This document shows, one piece after another, positions 1 to 8,819 of a stretch of DNA of 64,000 nucleotides. Numbering within the stretch: the stretch's first letter is position 1; each line of letters starts with the position of its first letter. This stretch comes from Gautieria morchelliformis. Taxonomy: Eukaryota; Basidiomycota; Agaricomycetes; Gomphales; Gomphaceae. A program made the position numbers and the translations under genes. The notes below the pieces were generated by a model, which had not been told where the DNA came from, ran no database searches, and worked only from the letters and a program-made list of their open reading frames with translations. The DNA lies in assembly GCA_015179125.1 (NCBI GenBank), contig WHVA01000288.1:80519-144518 (forward strand). The letters run 5' to 3'.

Positions 1-1060
1 CTCGGGAGGCCAAGAAGAAGGCCCGAGAGGAAGAGGCCAAGAAAGCCGAGGTAGCTACCCGTGCTCGTCTAAGACAACGTGTTGACAATATGATTAAGGA
101 GTTTCGGGAGCGACAAGCCTCGGTCAGCCAAGAGATTCGGATACCATCGCCCGAGTTAGTGGTGGTGGATTCGGCTGCCCCGAAGGCATGCATCTTGATG
201 TTGATGCAAGCTTGGGAGCGGAATCAAGCGAAGCCGAAGCCGAAGGCAACGGGGGCGAAGAAACAGAAGGTGGCGGAGGAGGAGTCGGAAGAGGAAGAAG
301 TGAGTTTTCCATTAACGTTCGGTTCGGCTACTGACTTGTGATTTAGGAATTCCCTTGCGACAACTGCTATCGGCAGAAAGTCTCCTGCATACAGGGGACT
401 AATATGGCATGCCGAGACTGTAATGCCCACAAGGTTCATTGCAGTTTTACTGAGGGAAAGCAGAAGCGCAGGGTCAGGGCTGAGGTACCGGCGGCAAAGA
501 CGCCAAGGTCAACGCCAATGAAGCCGACGGGTGCCAAACCATCGGGTGAAATAAAACCGGGTCCTTCAGGGTCAGGATCTGGAAACGGATCTGGGTTGCC
601 CACCAAGGCTGGGCGGCCCAAGTTGACGGGCCTTTCCAGGGATCAGGCCTCGGCGGCCATTCGGGAGCTTCTGGCTCAACAAAACACTCTTTTCGAGCGG
701 ATGCACGATATGCTCCAGGGAATACTGGAGTTTGCCGAGAGAACACATTGGCAAAACATTCGCCTTAGCAAGCGGGTTCAATGGTGGACGGGTGCGGCTG
801 AAGAAGCCGGAGTTTGGGGTTCAGGTTCGGGTGCGGATTGGGAGGGGTTCGGGTTCGTGGGGGGATCGGGTTCGGGAAGTGGAGACAAGGGAAAGGAGAA
901 GGAAGATCAGGGAGAGGAAAGAGCGGGGACGGATACGGGTTTGGGATCAGGAGACGGGGACGAGGATGCGGATAATGTGAGGGAAGGGGGTTCGGATGCG
1001 GAGTTGGGAAATGAAGACGGGATGGATGCGGACGGGGATGCAACTATGAAAGAGGATTAG
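1..1060 (+). CDS. Zn2Cys6-type zinc-finger protein, 5'-partial
   Basis: The reading frame is open to the left edge, so the start lies outside the window. An apparent GT-AG intron at 300-346 (47 nt) joins two exons in phase 0. The joined protein has a charged, Lys/Glu/Ala-rich probable coiled coil, then a six-cysteine cluster spaced C-x2-C-x6-C-x7-C-x2-C-x6-C (about 356-451). This is close to the fungal binuclear Zn2Cys6 DNA-binding signature. A further helix follows, then a long Gly/Ser/Asp/Glu low-complexity tail ending in an acidic stretch at 1060. It converges on the pol gene of the gypsy element, whose stop is at 1304, and shares that element's skew towards TCGG/GGA-rich codons. I infer that it may be an antisense accessory ORF of the element rather than a host transcription factor. 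No 3' LTR is visible between it and pol. Confidence 0.6.
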
Positions 1061-1303
1061 AATAATAATGTTTGTTTCGGAAATTGTGAATCTTTTTTCT
1101 TGGTGTTTTTTTTTGGCTGGGGTTCAGAATCGGAAACGGGAGTGATAGATGAACAGGGAATGAGCGGACGGATGTGGGGCCGAGAACTACAAGCGTAAAT
1201 ATTCGGCAAGGCGGCCGAGATAGGACATAGCAAAAGAGTGTTTGTCTAACTAAGAAAGTGACCATATAATGAGTGAAATGGAACAGGGAGCCGAAGCTCA
1301 GGT

Positions 1304-4300
1304 TCAAGGAACCCATGGTCCAGGCTTGGCAGGGTAGGCCGAGTGGAAGTCAGTCACAATCTCGGATGCATGGCTGAGTTCAGTCGCGAGGACCCATGAC
1401 GTCTCCTCATTGGTTCCTTCATAACCAGCCCAACGGACAAGGTACAGGAGGTTACAAGGTCTATGGCGTCGGTCGGTTTTGGAATCAAGGATCTCGGAAA
1501 TCTCATACTCGGTCTTGCTGTCGATCTCGACTGGGGGGGCGGAGACTAAACCCAGTTTGGAATGACGTTCGGGGTCGCGGGTTCGAGCATTGAGACATGG
1601 AAGACCGGGTGGACTGCCCGAAGGCTGTCCGGAAGCCGCAATATGTAAGCTCGGGATCCGGCCTGGCCAATGATCTCGAAGGGGCCGAGGTACTTTTCAG
1701 CCAACTTTTTCGAGGGCAGGGTTGTCCAGAAGAACTGTGCTTTTACAAACGCTAAGGACTGAATCGCGAACTCAGGGGTGGGAGCACGACGCGCGTCAGC
1801 TGAGACCTGGTACCGAGATTGAGTGGATTTGATTTGCTCTTTCAAGGCAGCATGAAGCTGGTCAAGGTCAACTGTGAAGTCTCGGGCCCGAGAGGAAGCG
1901 AGGTCCCATTCAGGGTGAACTGTCAAGTTCGGGTTGTAGCCTTTGTTGGCAAAGAACGGCGAAATGCCGGTGGTGGTGCTGGGAGCATTATTGTATGCAA
2001 ACTCGGCAAGCGGGAGCAACTCGGACCAATTGTCTTGTTGGTAGTTGCAATATACCCGGAGATATTGTTCGAGAGTTTGGTTTACACATTCAGTTTGACC
2101 ATCGCCTTCGGGGTGATAACCAGAGGTAAAATGTAAGTTCATGTCGAGAGCTTTGCTGAGGGAACGGAAAAAGTGGGATACGAATTCCAAACCTTGGTCC
2201 GATGTCACATGGCTTGGGACACCATGCTTCGAGAACACATGCAAGACAAACAGGCGGGCTAGGTCGGCGGAAGTGATCGTGTCGTACGTCGGAATGAAGA
2301 TGCTCTGCTTGGTTAAGCGGCAGACTACCATGAGGATTGCAGTGAATCCTGAGGATGCCGGCAACTGCTCGATGAAATCCATGGAGATGGAATTCCAAGG
2401 TTGCTCGGGTATCGGGAGCTGCTTGAGAGTGCCATAGGGATGGTGACGCTGTGACTTCGAATGGGAGCAAGTGGTACAAGACTTGCAGAAGTCGATGATG
2501 AAAGACCGATTTGCGGGCCAGGTGTATTCCCAGCGGATTAGAGCAAGGGTCTTGTTTTGGCCGAAATGTCCCGAGAGTACATGATCGTGTTTGTACTGGA
2601 GTACTCGGAGCTGGAGATCGTCGGCATCGGGAATGTATATGCGGCCATCGTGGCGTAGGAAGCCGTCGTCGGTTTGCGTCCATATCGGGTCGGAACTATC
2701 ACCGAGATGCCGGCAGGCAACAGGGTCAGATGTCAGGTTGGCTAAGATGTCGGCATGAAGCTTCTCGGAGTCCATCATAGTGCTCGCTCGGAGGATGGGT
2801 GCAAGCAAGTAAGTTGCCCAGAGTGATTCTGATAATTGTTGGTTTGTGAAAATCGGTCGGAAGTTTTGCAGATTGACTGAGCCGTAGTCATTTCCTCCCT
2901 CTTTAAGGTAGACGTCCCATCGTCTAGTTAAAGTGTCGGGTTTTGTACCGAGCTTTCCGGGACGGAACTGAATAATGAGGTTAAATTGTGAGAGGAATTC
3001 AGACCAGCGGGCTTGTCGTCGGGTTAGCAACTTAGTGGTGGAAAAATACTCCAAGTTTTTGTGATCTGTGACAACGTCAATAGGGGAGCCGGAGCCCTCC
3101 AAGTAATGTCTCCAACGTTGAAATGCTTCAAAGATTGCCAGTAGCTCTTTATCGTGGACATCGTAATTTAGTTCGGCATGGGAAATGTTCGAGAGTGGAA
3201 GGCGACAGGATGAAGTTTGCCTGCGTCATCGAACAGGGACAGGATCGCGCCGAGGGCATAATCCTAGGCGTCGGTTTCCACAACCATAGGTCGGTCGGGA
3301 ACCCAGTGTGACAGGATCGGAGCCGAAGTGAAAGCCTCCTTGAGGTAATTGAAGGACTTTCAGCACTCTTCGGTAAATGCCCATGGTGTGCCTTTACGGG
3401 TAAGCCAGGTGAGGGGAACAGTGATGTCGGAATAATTGAAAATAAAGCGGCGGTAAAAATTGGCAAAGCCGAGGAAGGACTGTATGTCTTTGACCTTCTG
3501 AGGTTCGGGCCAATCGCGGATTGTTTGGACTTTGTCTTCGGACATGGTAAATCCATCGGTAGAGAGCATATACCCGAGGAATTCCACAGAGTCACGGTGC
3601 CATTCACATTTATCGGGTTTGGCGTAGAGGCCGTGTTTCCAAAGACGCCGCAATACTTCACGGATGTGTTCCCTATGTTTGACCGGGTCGTCGGAGTAGA
3701 TGAGTATGTCGTCAAGGTACACGATGACGCCTACATCAAGCATATCTCCGAAGACGTCATTCATGAAACGTTGAAAGACCGCAGGACCATTGGTAAGGCC
3801 GAACGGCATGACCAGCCATTCAAAAGAGCCATACCGGGTCCAGAAGCTGTTTTCCACTTGTCGCCTTCGGCGACTCGGACTAGATGGAATGCGTGCCGAA
3901 GGTCGATTTTTGTATAGATCTGAGCCTTTCGGGGTGCATCCAATAAGTCGGTAATCAACAGAAGTGGATAGCGATCTTTCTTCATAATCTTGTTGAGTGC
4001 TCGGAAATCAACACAAAGCCGAAGTTCACCGCTCTTCTTCTTGACGAAGAGGATGGGGGCTCCGTGCAAAGACCGAGTGGGCTGAATGTAACCCATATTC
4101 AGATGCTCATCTATGAACGCTCGGAGCGTAGCAAGCTCCAAGGTAGAGAGTGAATATAACGGAGGCTGAGGGGGCGTAGCGCCATCCTCCAGAATGATCT
4201 TGAGATCGTAGGGTCAGTGTGGAGCCAAGGTATCAGCTTTGGACTTGCTGAACACATCCACGAAGTCGTGATACTCCGGCGGGACGTCCTTGAGGTCCAC

Positions 4301-4962
4301 AGGTTCGGATTTTGCGGAAGCCGAGTGGGCCGAAGCCTCGGTCTCGGGCGTCGCCAGATTTAGCTGGAAGCACTGGGAACCCTCTAACTTGCAGGCATGG
4401 TAAAATGCCACAGCGTTAAGGAGAGCTACCCGAGGGGTCTCCAGACTTGGGGGTGGCTCGGCCATTGTGGCGTGAGCCGAAGCCGGCGGGGGGTCCACAG
4501 GACTGTCCGGAAGGGAAGTTCGGAAAGTAATACTGCCCAATACCCAGTCAATCAATGGATTGTAGCGGGTGAGCCAGTTGTGTCCGAGAACTACCGAAAC
4601 AGACGAATCAAGGGGGGTGACATAAAAGTCTATGGAATGGGTGTGACCATCGGGGAAACAGGTAGGTAGCTCTACAGCTTCAGTAATTACCAAGTTTGTA
4701 CTACCATCGAATAAATGGAGCGGGATCAGGTCTACAGAACGGGTTTGGAGACTGTATTTACGGACAAAGTCGGATTCTATGAAACAATGGGTAGAGCCGG
4801 AATCTACTAGTGCTTTAAAATTTTCGTTCAGGACAAGAGACGAGGACAAACTAATTACAAGAGAGTTCGGAGAAAAGAGAGCAGAAGCATTGATTCTTAC
4901 CTCCCCTACTGCGCAAGTTGAGTCAACGCGCCCCTCGGTTTGCACGGAGGTCGGAGGGTCGC
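1304..4962 (-). pseudogene. pol of element 1 (protease, RT, RNase H, integrase, chromodomain), broken
   Basis: The protease has an ALVDSGST active site near 4800 and a VLGHNWL flap/core motif. RT follows, with LFVKKKSG and LCVDFRALNK motifs and a YLDD catalytic box near 3720. RNase H continues into integrase at 1546-3102, with an H2C2 zinc-binding region and a D,D,E core ([17 protein letters not shown], and E in the [12 protein letters not shown] region). A chromodomain in another frame lies at about 1304-1531 and contains LYLVRWAGYEGTNEETSW. Visible damage: in-frame TGA at 4214-4216, a single-base loss near 3850, TGA at 3360-3362, TAG at 3264-3266, a frame change near 3180, and a frame change at the C7 run near 1539 that separates integrase from chromodomain. 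The integrase ORF alone is long and its catalytic triad is present. Overall the gene is dead as written. Confidence 0.9.
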
Positions 4963-4965
4963 TGA

Positions 4966-6117
4966 CTATTTTTTTGCACCCGAAGCCAATGATTCAGCCT
5001 TGTTATCGGACGTCTTCCCTTCAGAAGCCGTTGCAGCCCGAGCCGACGTGGCTTTCGGGCATTCTTTCACACGGTGGCCACTCTGCACGCATACTAGGCA
5101 GAGATTGTTGTCCATGCGACGCTGGCGTTCTTCGGGCATGAGTTTGCCATCCTTTCCAAGCTTATTAGCGTAGTCGGGTTTTTTCTGACCCTTGGACACG
5201 TTATTCCCCTTATGCTTGTCCTTGCCTTTGCTGTGATGGTTATTACCCGCGTTGGTGTTGGTGTTGCCGGAACTTTGACCTTGACGTCGGTCATTGTTCT
5301 GGGGGGCTCGGTTTTGGTTGGACTTGTCCTTGGCCTCCGGTTTGGGTGCGGATTGAGTCTCGCAAGAGGCTTCACCGCGACGTTCCCAATACCTTTGGTC
5401 AATTTTCTGGACCAGATCTCGGAGGTTGTCAAGGGATCGGGGTTTGTTGAAATGCACCATTTCGTCTTTGATTCGCTTCGGCAATGCAAGGTAAGCTCGG
5501 CGATGCAAAGCCAAGTCATTGTGCTGAAGCATGGATGCAAGTCTGTAGAAGTCGACAAAAAACCGAGTCGCCTTGTGACTATCCTTCATGACGAGGTTTT
5601 CGAGCTCTACCTCAGCGTCGGCAGCTTGGTCATAGGGGCCGAAGTTCAGGTAAAAATCTTCCATGAAGATGCCGTAGTCCGAGGCCCAAAGGGGCTCATT
5701 GACGGGGTCGTCAGTGAGGAAGGGCTCGAAGTAATCGAGAGCCGTTCCCTTGAGGAAGGACAGGACATAGTTCACTTTCGCAGAACCATCCCGGAAAGCT
5801 TGGGGTGTGGCACAGAAATTCAATGTGCACTGGAAAAGGAAACCTCGGAGTTTTTTCGGGTCCGAGCCGTCGAATTGGTCGGGCTCCCAAAGTTTCGCCT
5901 TTGAGTCTGCGTGTTCTCCTCCACCGAGTCCATTGTCGGCGAGCTTTTCCAAAGCCGCAAGCATATGGCACCCAACCTGTTCCTCGCCGTCTGTGTCAGG
6001 GGACACCCTGTTTTCCGTTTCCAGTTCCGACTCCATTTCCGACTCCGCTTCCAGTTCCGATTCCATCTCCGCCTCCGCTTTCGGAAATGATTCCACTTCT
6101 GGGAGAACTTCCACCAC
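4966..6117 (-). CDS. Gag of element 1 (retrotrans_gag domain plus CCHC zinc knuckle)
   Basis: This is an open frame of about 380 residues on the minus strand. It has an acidic Glu-rich N-terminus and a Ty3-type capsid domain (WEPDQFDGSDPKKLRGFL onward). A basic Asn/Gln/Lys-rich stretch follows, then one zinc knuckle CLVCVQSGHRVKEC (CX2CX4HX4C) that would bind the packaged RNA. The first codon of the open frame is GTG with a stop just upstream, so translation must enter by splicing or a frame change from the N-terminal ORF at 6190-6807. It ends in TAG directly after an A7 run. The protease continues in the +1 frame without a gap, so either a +1 ribosomal shift or a one-base deletion separates gag from pol. 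Confidence 0.85.
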   Translation of the reverse strand: MVEVLPEVESFPKAEAEMESELEAESEMESELETENRVSPDTDGEEQVGCHMLAALEKLADNGLGGGEHADSKAKLWEPDQFDGSDPKKLRGFLFQCTLNFCATPQAFRDGSAKVNYVLSFLKGTALDYFEPFLTDDPVNEPLWASDYGIFMEDFYLNFGPYDQAADAEVELENLVMKDSHKATRFFVDFYRLASMLQHNDLALHRRAYLALPKRIKDEMVHFNKPRSLDNLRDLVQKIDQRYWERRGEASCETQSAPKPEAKDKSNQNRAPQNNDRRQGQSSGNTNTNAGNNHHSKGKDKHKGNNVSKGQKKPDYANKLGKDGKLMPEERQRRMDNNLCLVCVQSGHRVKECPKATSARAATASEGKTSDNKAESLASGAKK

Positions 6118-6189
6118 TTCTGTTCACTTTGCCAGTTCCACTCCAATTTCTGACTTCCACTCTCGGAACAGTGTCGGAAATCAAGCGAC

Positions 6190-6807
6190 TCACGTAATAG
6201 GTGGCATCAAGGGTCGATCAAGGGTCAGGGAGGTCAGGAGGATGCAGGGTTGATGGCGGGTGCCAAGTGTTGTCCCTGGCTGCGCAGCGTAGTATAATAC
6301 GGGCTCGCTGACATTGGGGGTCCTTAGACTTTTCTCTTCAGATTTCCCCTTGTCAGGTGAGAATCCCCTCTCTTGTATACTCTGTTCATTTATACATACT
6401 TTGGATTTCCCCTTGTCAGTTGTGTGGTAGTGTGATCTCCACAACCAGCCAGGGTTGCCCTTACAGTCTGCCTCTGCATTCGGGTTGGAGTTTGGTCTCG
6501 GGGCCTCTGCATCGGGATCGGAATTGTGCTCGGAACCGGAGTTGTTATTGCCGCCATGACCACCGTCTCCGGGGTCGCTAGGGTCGGGGGACTCACCGCG
6601 GGGATCCTCGGGAACCTCGCTAATGTGTCCGTGACCGACACCTATAACTCGGTGTCGAGACAAGTTCGAAAGTGGAGGGGGGTTGTCATAGCGGTGATGG
6701 AATGGGGGGTTTTCGGGGTGGTGTGAAGTACTTCGTGCATGGCGGGCCTCTATGGTCGGGGTGATGCAGCTACCGCGGGCACGGGTGTAAGATCTAGTGA
6801 TAGGCAT
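6190..6807 (-). CDS. N-terminal gag-leader ORF of element 1
   Basis: The ATG at 6807 begins MPITRSYTRARG, a start of the MP-TRS type seen in many basidiomycete gypsy gag proteins (recalled, not searched). The protein is Pro/Gly/Asn/Asp-rich, low complexity, and about 205 residues long. Near its 3' end the 14-nt motif TTTCCCCTTGTCAG occurs twice (plus-strand view). The ORF stops just after a GTGAGT that resembles a splice donor, and the capsid ORF starts after a CCCAG acceptor-like site. I could not make the phases match, so the connection to gag is unproven. The last 270 bases are closely matched at 59208-59460. Confidence 0.6.
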   Translation of the reverse strand: MPITRSYTRARGSCITPTIEARHARSTSHHPENPPFHHRYDNPPPLSNLSRHRVIGVGHGHISEVPEDPRGESPDPSDPGDGGHGGNNNSGSEHNSDPDAEAPRPNSNPNAEADCKGNPGWLWRSHYHTTDKGKSKVCINEQSIQERGFSPDKGKSEEKSLRTPNVSEPVLYYAAQPGTTLGTRHQPCILLTSLTLDRPLMPPIT

Positions 6808-6823
6808 ATCGAACAACCGCGTG

Positions 6824-6841
6824 TGGAGAGTTCTGATATAC
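6824..6841 (-). promoter_or_regulatory. putative primer-binding site of element 1
   Basis: Directly inside the proposed LTR end the minus strand reads GTATATCAGAACTCTCC, similar to the TATCAGAGC-type initiator-tRNA primer sites of many fungal gypsy elements. It lacks the expected leading TGG, so the assignment is tentative. Confidence 0.35.
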
Positions 6842-7313
6842 TATTAAGAACGTAAGTCGTACTTAAGACTCAACCCGAGGGCCGAGCCGAGGATAACCGA
6901 GGTTCAGAACAGAGGGCTTGGCTTCAACTTCGTAGGTTGCACCCACTACAGTGTTCCGCCCTAATTTCGGAAACTGGATTGGAGACAGGTTTGGCTGGAA
7001 GCCGAGGTTCGGAAATGAGGATCAGACAGAGGAGCGGAAGATACGAGGAATCTAAGTTGATATCAGAACTGAGGGATTAGCGTACAGGACGGGGGTTTAT
7101 ATACTAATTTGCAAGGAACGGAAAGAGGGCATCAATGCCCGTATCGAGCAGGAAGCAGGTTCGACGGACGATCATAAGAATGGAACAAGACTATCTAGGA
7201 GTGGGGATCAGGGTGAATGATGAACCGATAGGGAACCTGAGTTAAGCCCGAAGGTTCCTGAGCGAGAACCGAGGCCAAGGCCTCGGGTCCGGACTCGGGA
7301 ACGGGTCTTAACA
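6842..7313 (-). repeat. 5' LTR of element 1
   Basis: On the minus strand this begins TGTTAAGACCCG at 7313. It ends CTTAATA at 6842, which would be the inverted end CTTAACA with one C-to-T change. Its length of about 472 bp and its position directly upstream of the gag leader fit a 5' LTR. The candidate flanking target duplication is CAGAC at 7314-7318. The 3' partner lies outside the window, so the borders rest on the terminal inverted repeat only. Confidence 0.55.
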
Positions 7314-7499
7314 CAGACGGCACGTAGGAGGGGGTGGCGTTTGCCGGGTAGTTCGGGGTCCTTGGTGCTCGAAATAGTGTGATCTCACGATTTAGGGATC
7401 CCCGAGCGTTCCTGATATAAGCGCTGGTCGGAATCTAGCCGACTCGTAACAATCGACTGGTCACTGCTGGAAAACAATGGTATTGATCAGATTGATCAT

Positions 7500-8643
7500 A
7501 TGACAAGTGGATCAGCAAACCCACCCTCGGACGTGCGGATGCAGGCTCCTGAATCAATTGCAGCCCCTCCGACCGACTCGGTGAACCTACAAGCGAATAG
7601 AATGGGGATCCACGGAGAACTACATATAAACTCACTGAAAGAGAGCCCCAGCTTCTCGATACACATCCCTTCCAGACACATGCATTCTGCCGAAGAAGCA
7701 TTCACGCTGGGAGTGTACTACCAGTACTTGTACAAACTCACTGAGAACGCAAACTACGCTGCACCACACCCCGGTGATGCTCCCGATGGGTTTGAGGATT
7801 GGGTCACGAAGCATAAAAAGCCCCGGAATGCTGAGGAAGCTAGAATTCACCTTCAGCGTCCTCCTGCCGAGATCATGGACCCTCACCGCAACATGCAGTT
7901 CCCAGCTGCTTACTTATCCAATCCTCACCCCGGCGCGCATGGCTCCTACGCAGCAGGGAATCCTTACCCATGGTATCCCACGTACGCGCCGATTCCCGCG
8001 CCTGCCACCGGCCTGATGTCGATGGATGACAACATTAATGCAAAAGATCCGTGATTTCGATCGCGGAAACAGCCACGGCGGCGCAAGGACCTATAGAGGA
8101 GGTCGAGGAGGTCGAGGAGGAGGGCGCGGCAGAAATAAAGGGTGGCACAAACCACACATTTACAAAAGCCATGCGCCCCCATCCCATCGCAAGCCTGCCC
8201 GCGACAACGACGATAGCAGTTCGTCCTCACGCCTCTCTACGCGCCTTTCCGAGCTGTCAAGAGTCATCGACACGCAGCGTTCGGCCTTGGAGGCTTGGCA
8301 GAACGAAATGACGCAGCGCCTTGACGACGCCGCTTTGGATATCCAGCAATCTAGCGAACCTGGAAAAGGCAAGGGCAAGGGTATGCCTCATCAGCCTCCC
8401 ACCAGTAGCTATTCCGCACTTACCGACGTGATATCCGATGTTTACAGCCGTATTGCCGATGGCACCTGGAATCGAGACGGATTCCAACATGGACGTCACG
8501 GCAGACGCGTCAGAAGCGTTCCCAGACAGAGAGGCGTGAGGACGAACTGCTATCGTCGTTGTCGTGGGCAGGCTTGCGATGGGATGGGGGCGCATGGCTT
8601 TTGTAAACATGTGGTTTGTGCCACCTACGCACACCAAAGGTAA
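7500..8643 (+). pseudogene. RGG-box protein of unknown family, frameshifted
   Basis: Two overlapping plus-strand ORFs (7500-8054 and 8026-8643) look like one protein broken by a single extra A in an A-run near 8043. Removing it in principle makes the frame continuous from NINAK into the RDFDRGNSHGG region. The first half is Pro/His/Tyr-rich with no recognised domain. The second half has an RGG-box (about 8090-8135), a Ser-rich stretch, and a predicted coiled coil (LSRVIDTQRSALEAWQNEM). The last about 35 codons before 8643 are simply the antisense reading of the 98-bp inverted repeat, so the original C-terminus is lost or replaced. An RGG box suggests RNA binding. A retroelement gag-like origin is possible but unsupported. 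Confidence 0.45.
8141..8625. repeat. 98-bp inverted repeat, arms 8141-8238 and 8528-8625
   Basis: The left arm starts GGTGGCACAAACCACA and ends GCCTCTCT. The right arm is its reverse complement with about three mismatches. The spacer is 289 bp. Both arms lie inside the RGG-box ORF, so the right arm is probably an inverted copy of the coding sequence. Confidence 0.9.
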
Positions 8644-8819
8644 GACACGGGCACCAGTAGGCCCGTGTCTCCTCATATAAGTAGTCTACGAAAGGATACA
8701 TGTAAACTAGAGAGAACCTACCCCCGAACATATACTTGGTTACGACTGGTCATCCCGTCCACTAAGATGTTTCGAAGTCCTCTCTAACCCTCTTACACGA
8801 TCGGGCAAATACCGTGAAT

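Larger units (their letters stand above)
1304..7313 (-). mobile_element. Ty3/gypsy chromovirus-type retrotransposon (element 1), decayed
   Basis: Read on the minus strand the order is 5' LTR, primer-binding region, gag with CCHC knuckle, aspartic protease, RT, RNase H, integrase and a C-terminal chromodomain. That is the canonical Metaviridae/Ty3 chromovirus order. The 3' LTR is not in the window, so the element continues to the left, probably past the antisense zinc-finger ORF. Several stops and frameshifts break pol, so it is not autonomous. A near-identical piece of its 5' gag region occurs at 59208-59678, which shows the family is present in more than one copy. Confidence 0.9.

Noticed and set aside
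1819..5904. Plus-strand ORFs up to 230 residues across pol and gag of element 1
   Set aside because: Frames opposite a clearly coding minus strand; composition reflects codon bias of the real gene.
6357..6726. Plus-strand ORFs opposite the gag leader
   Set aside because: They are the antisense of low-complexity gag sequence; no promoter, splice or domain evidence.
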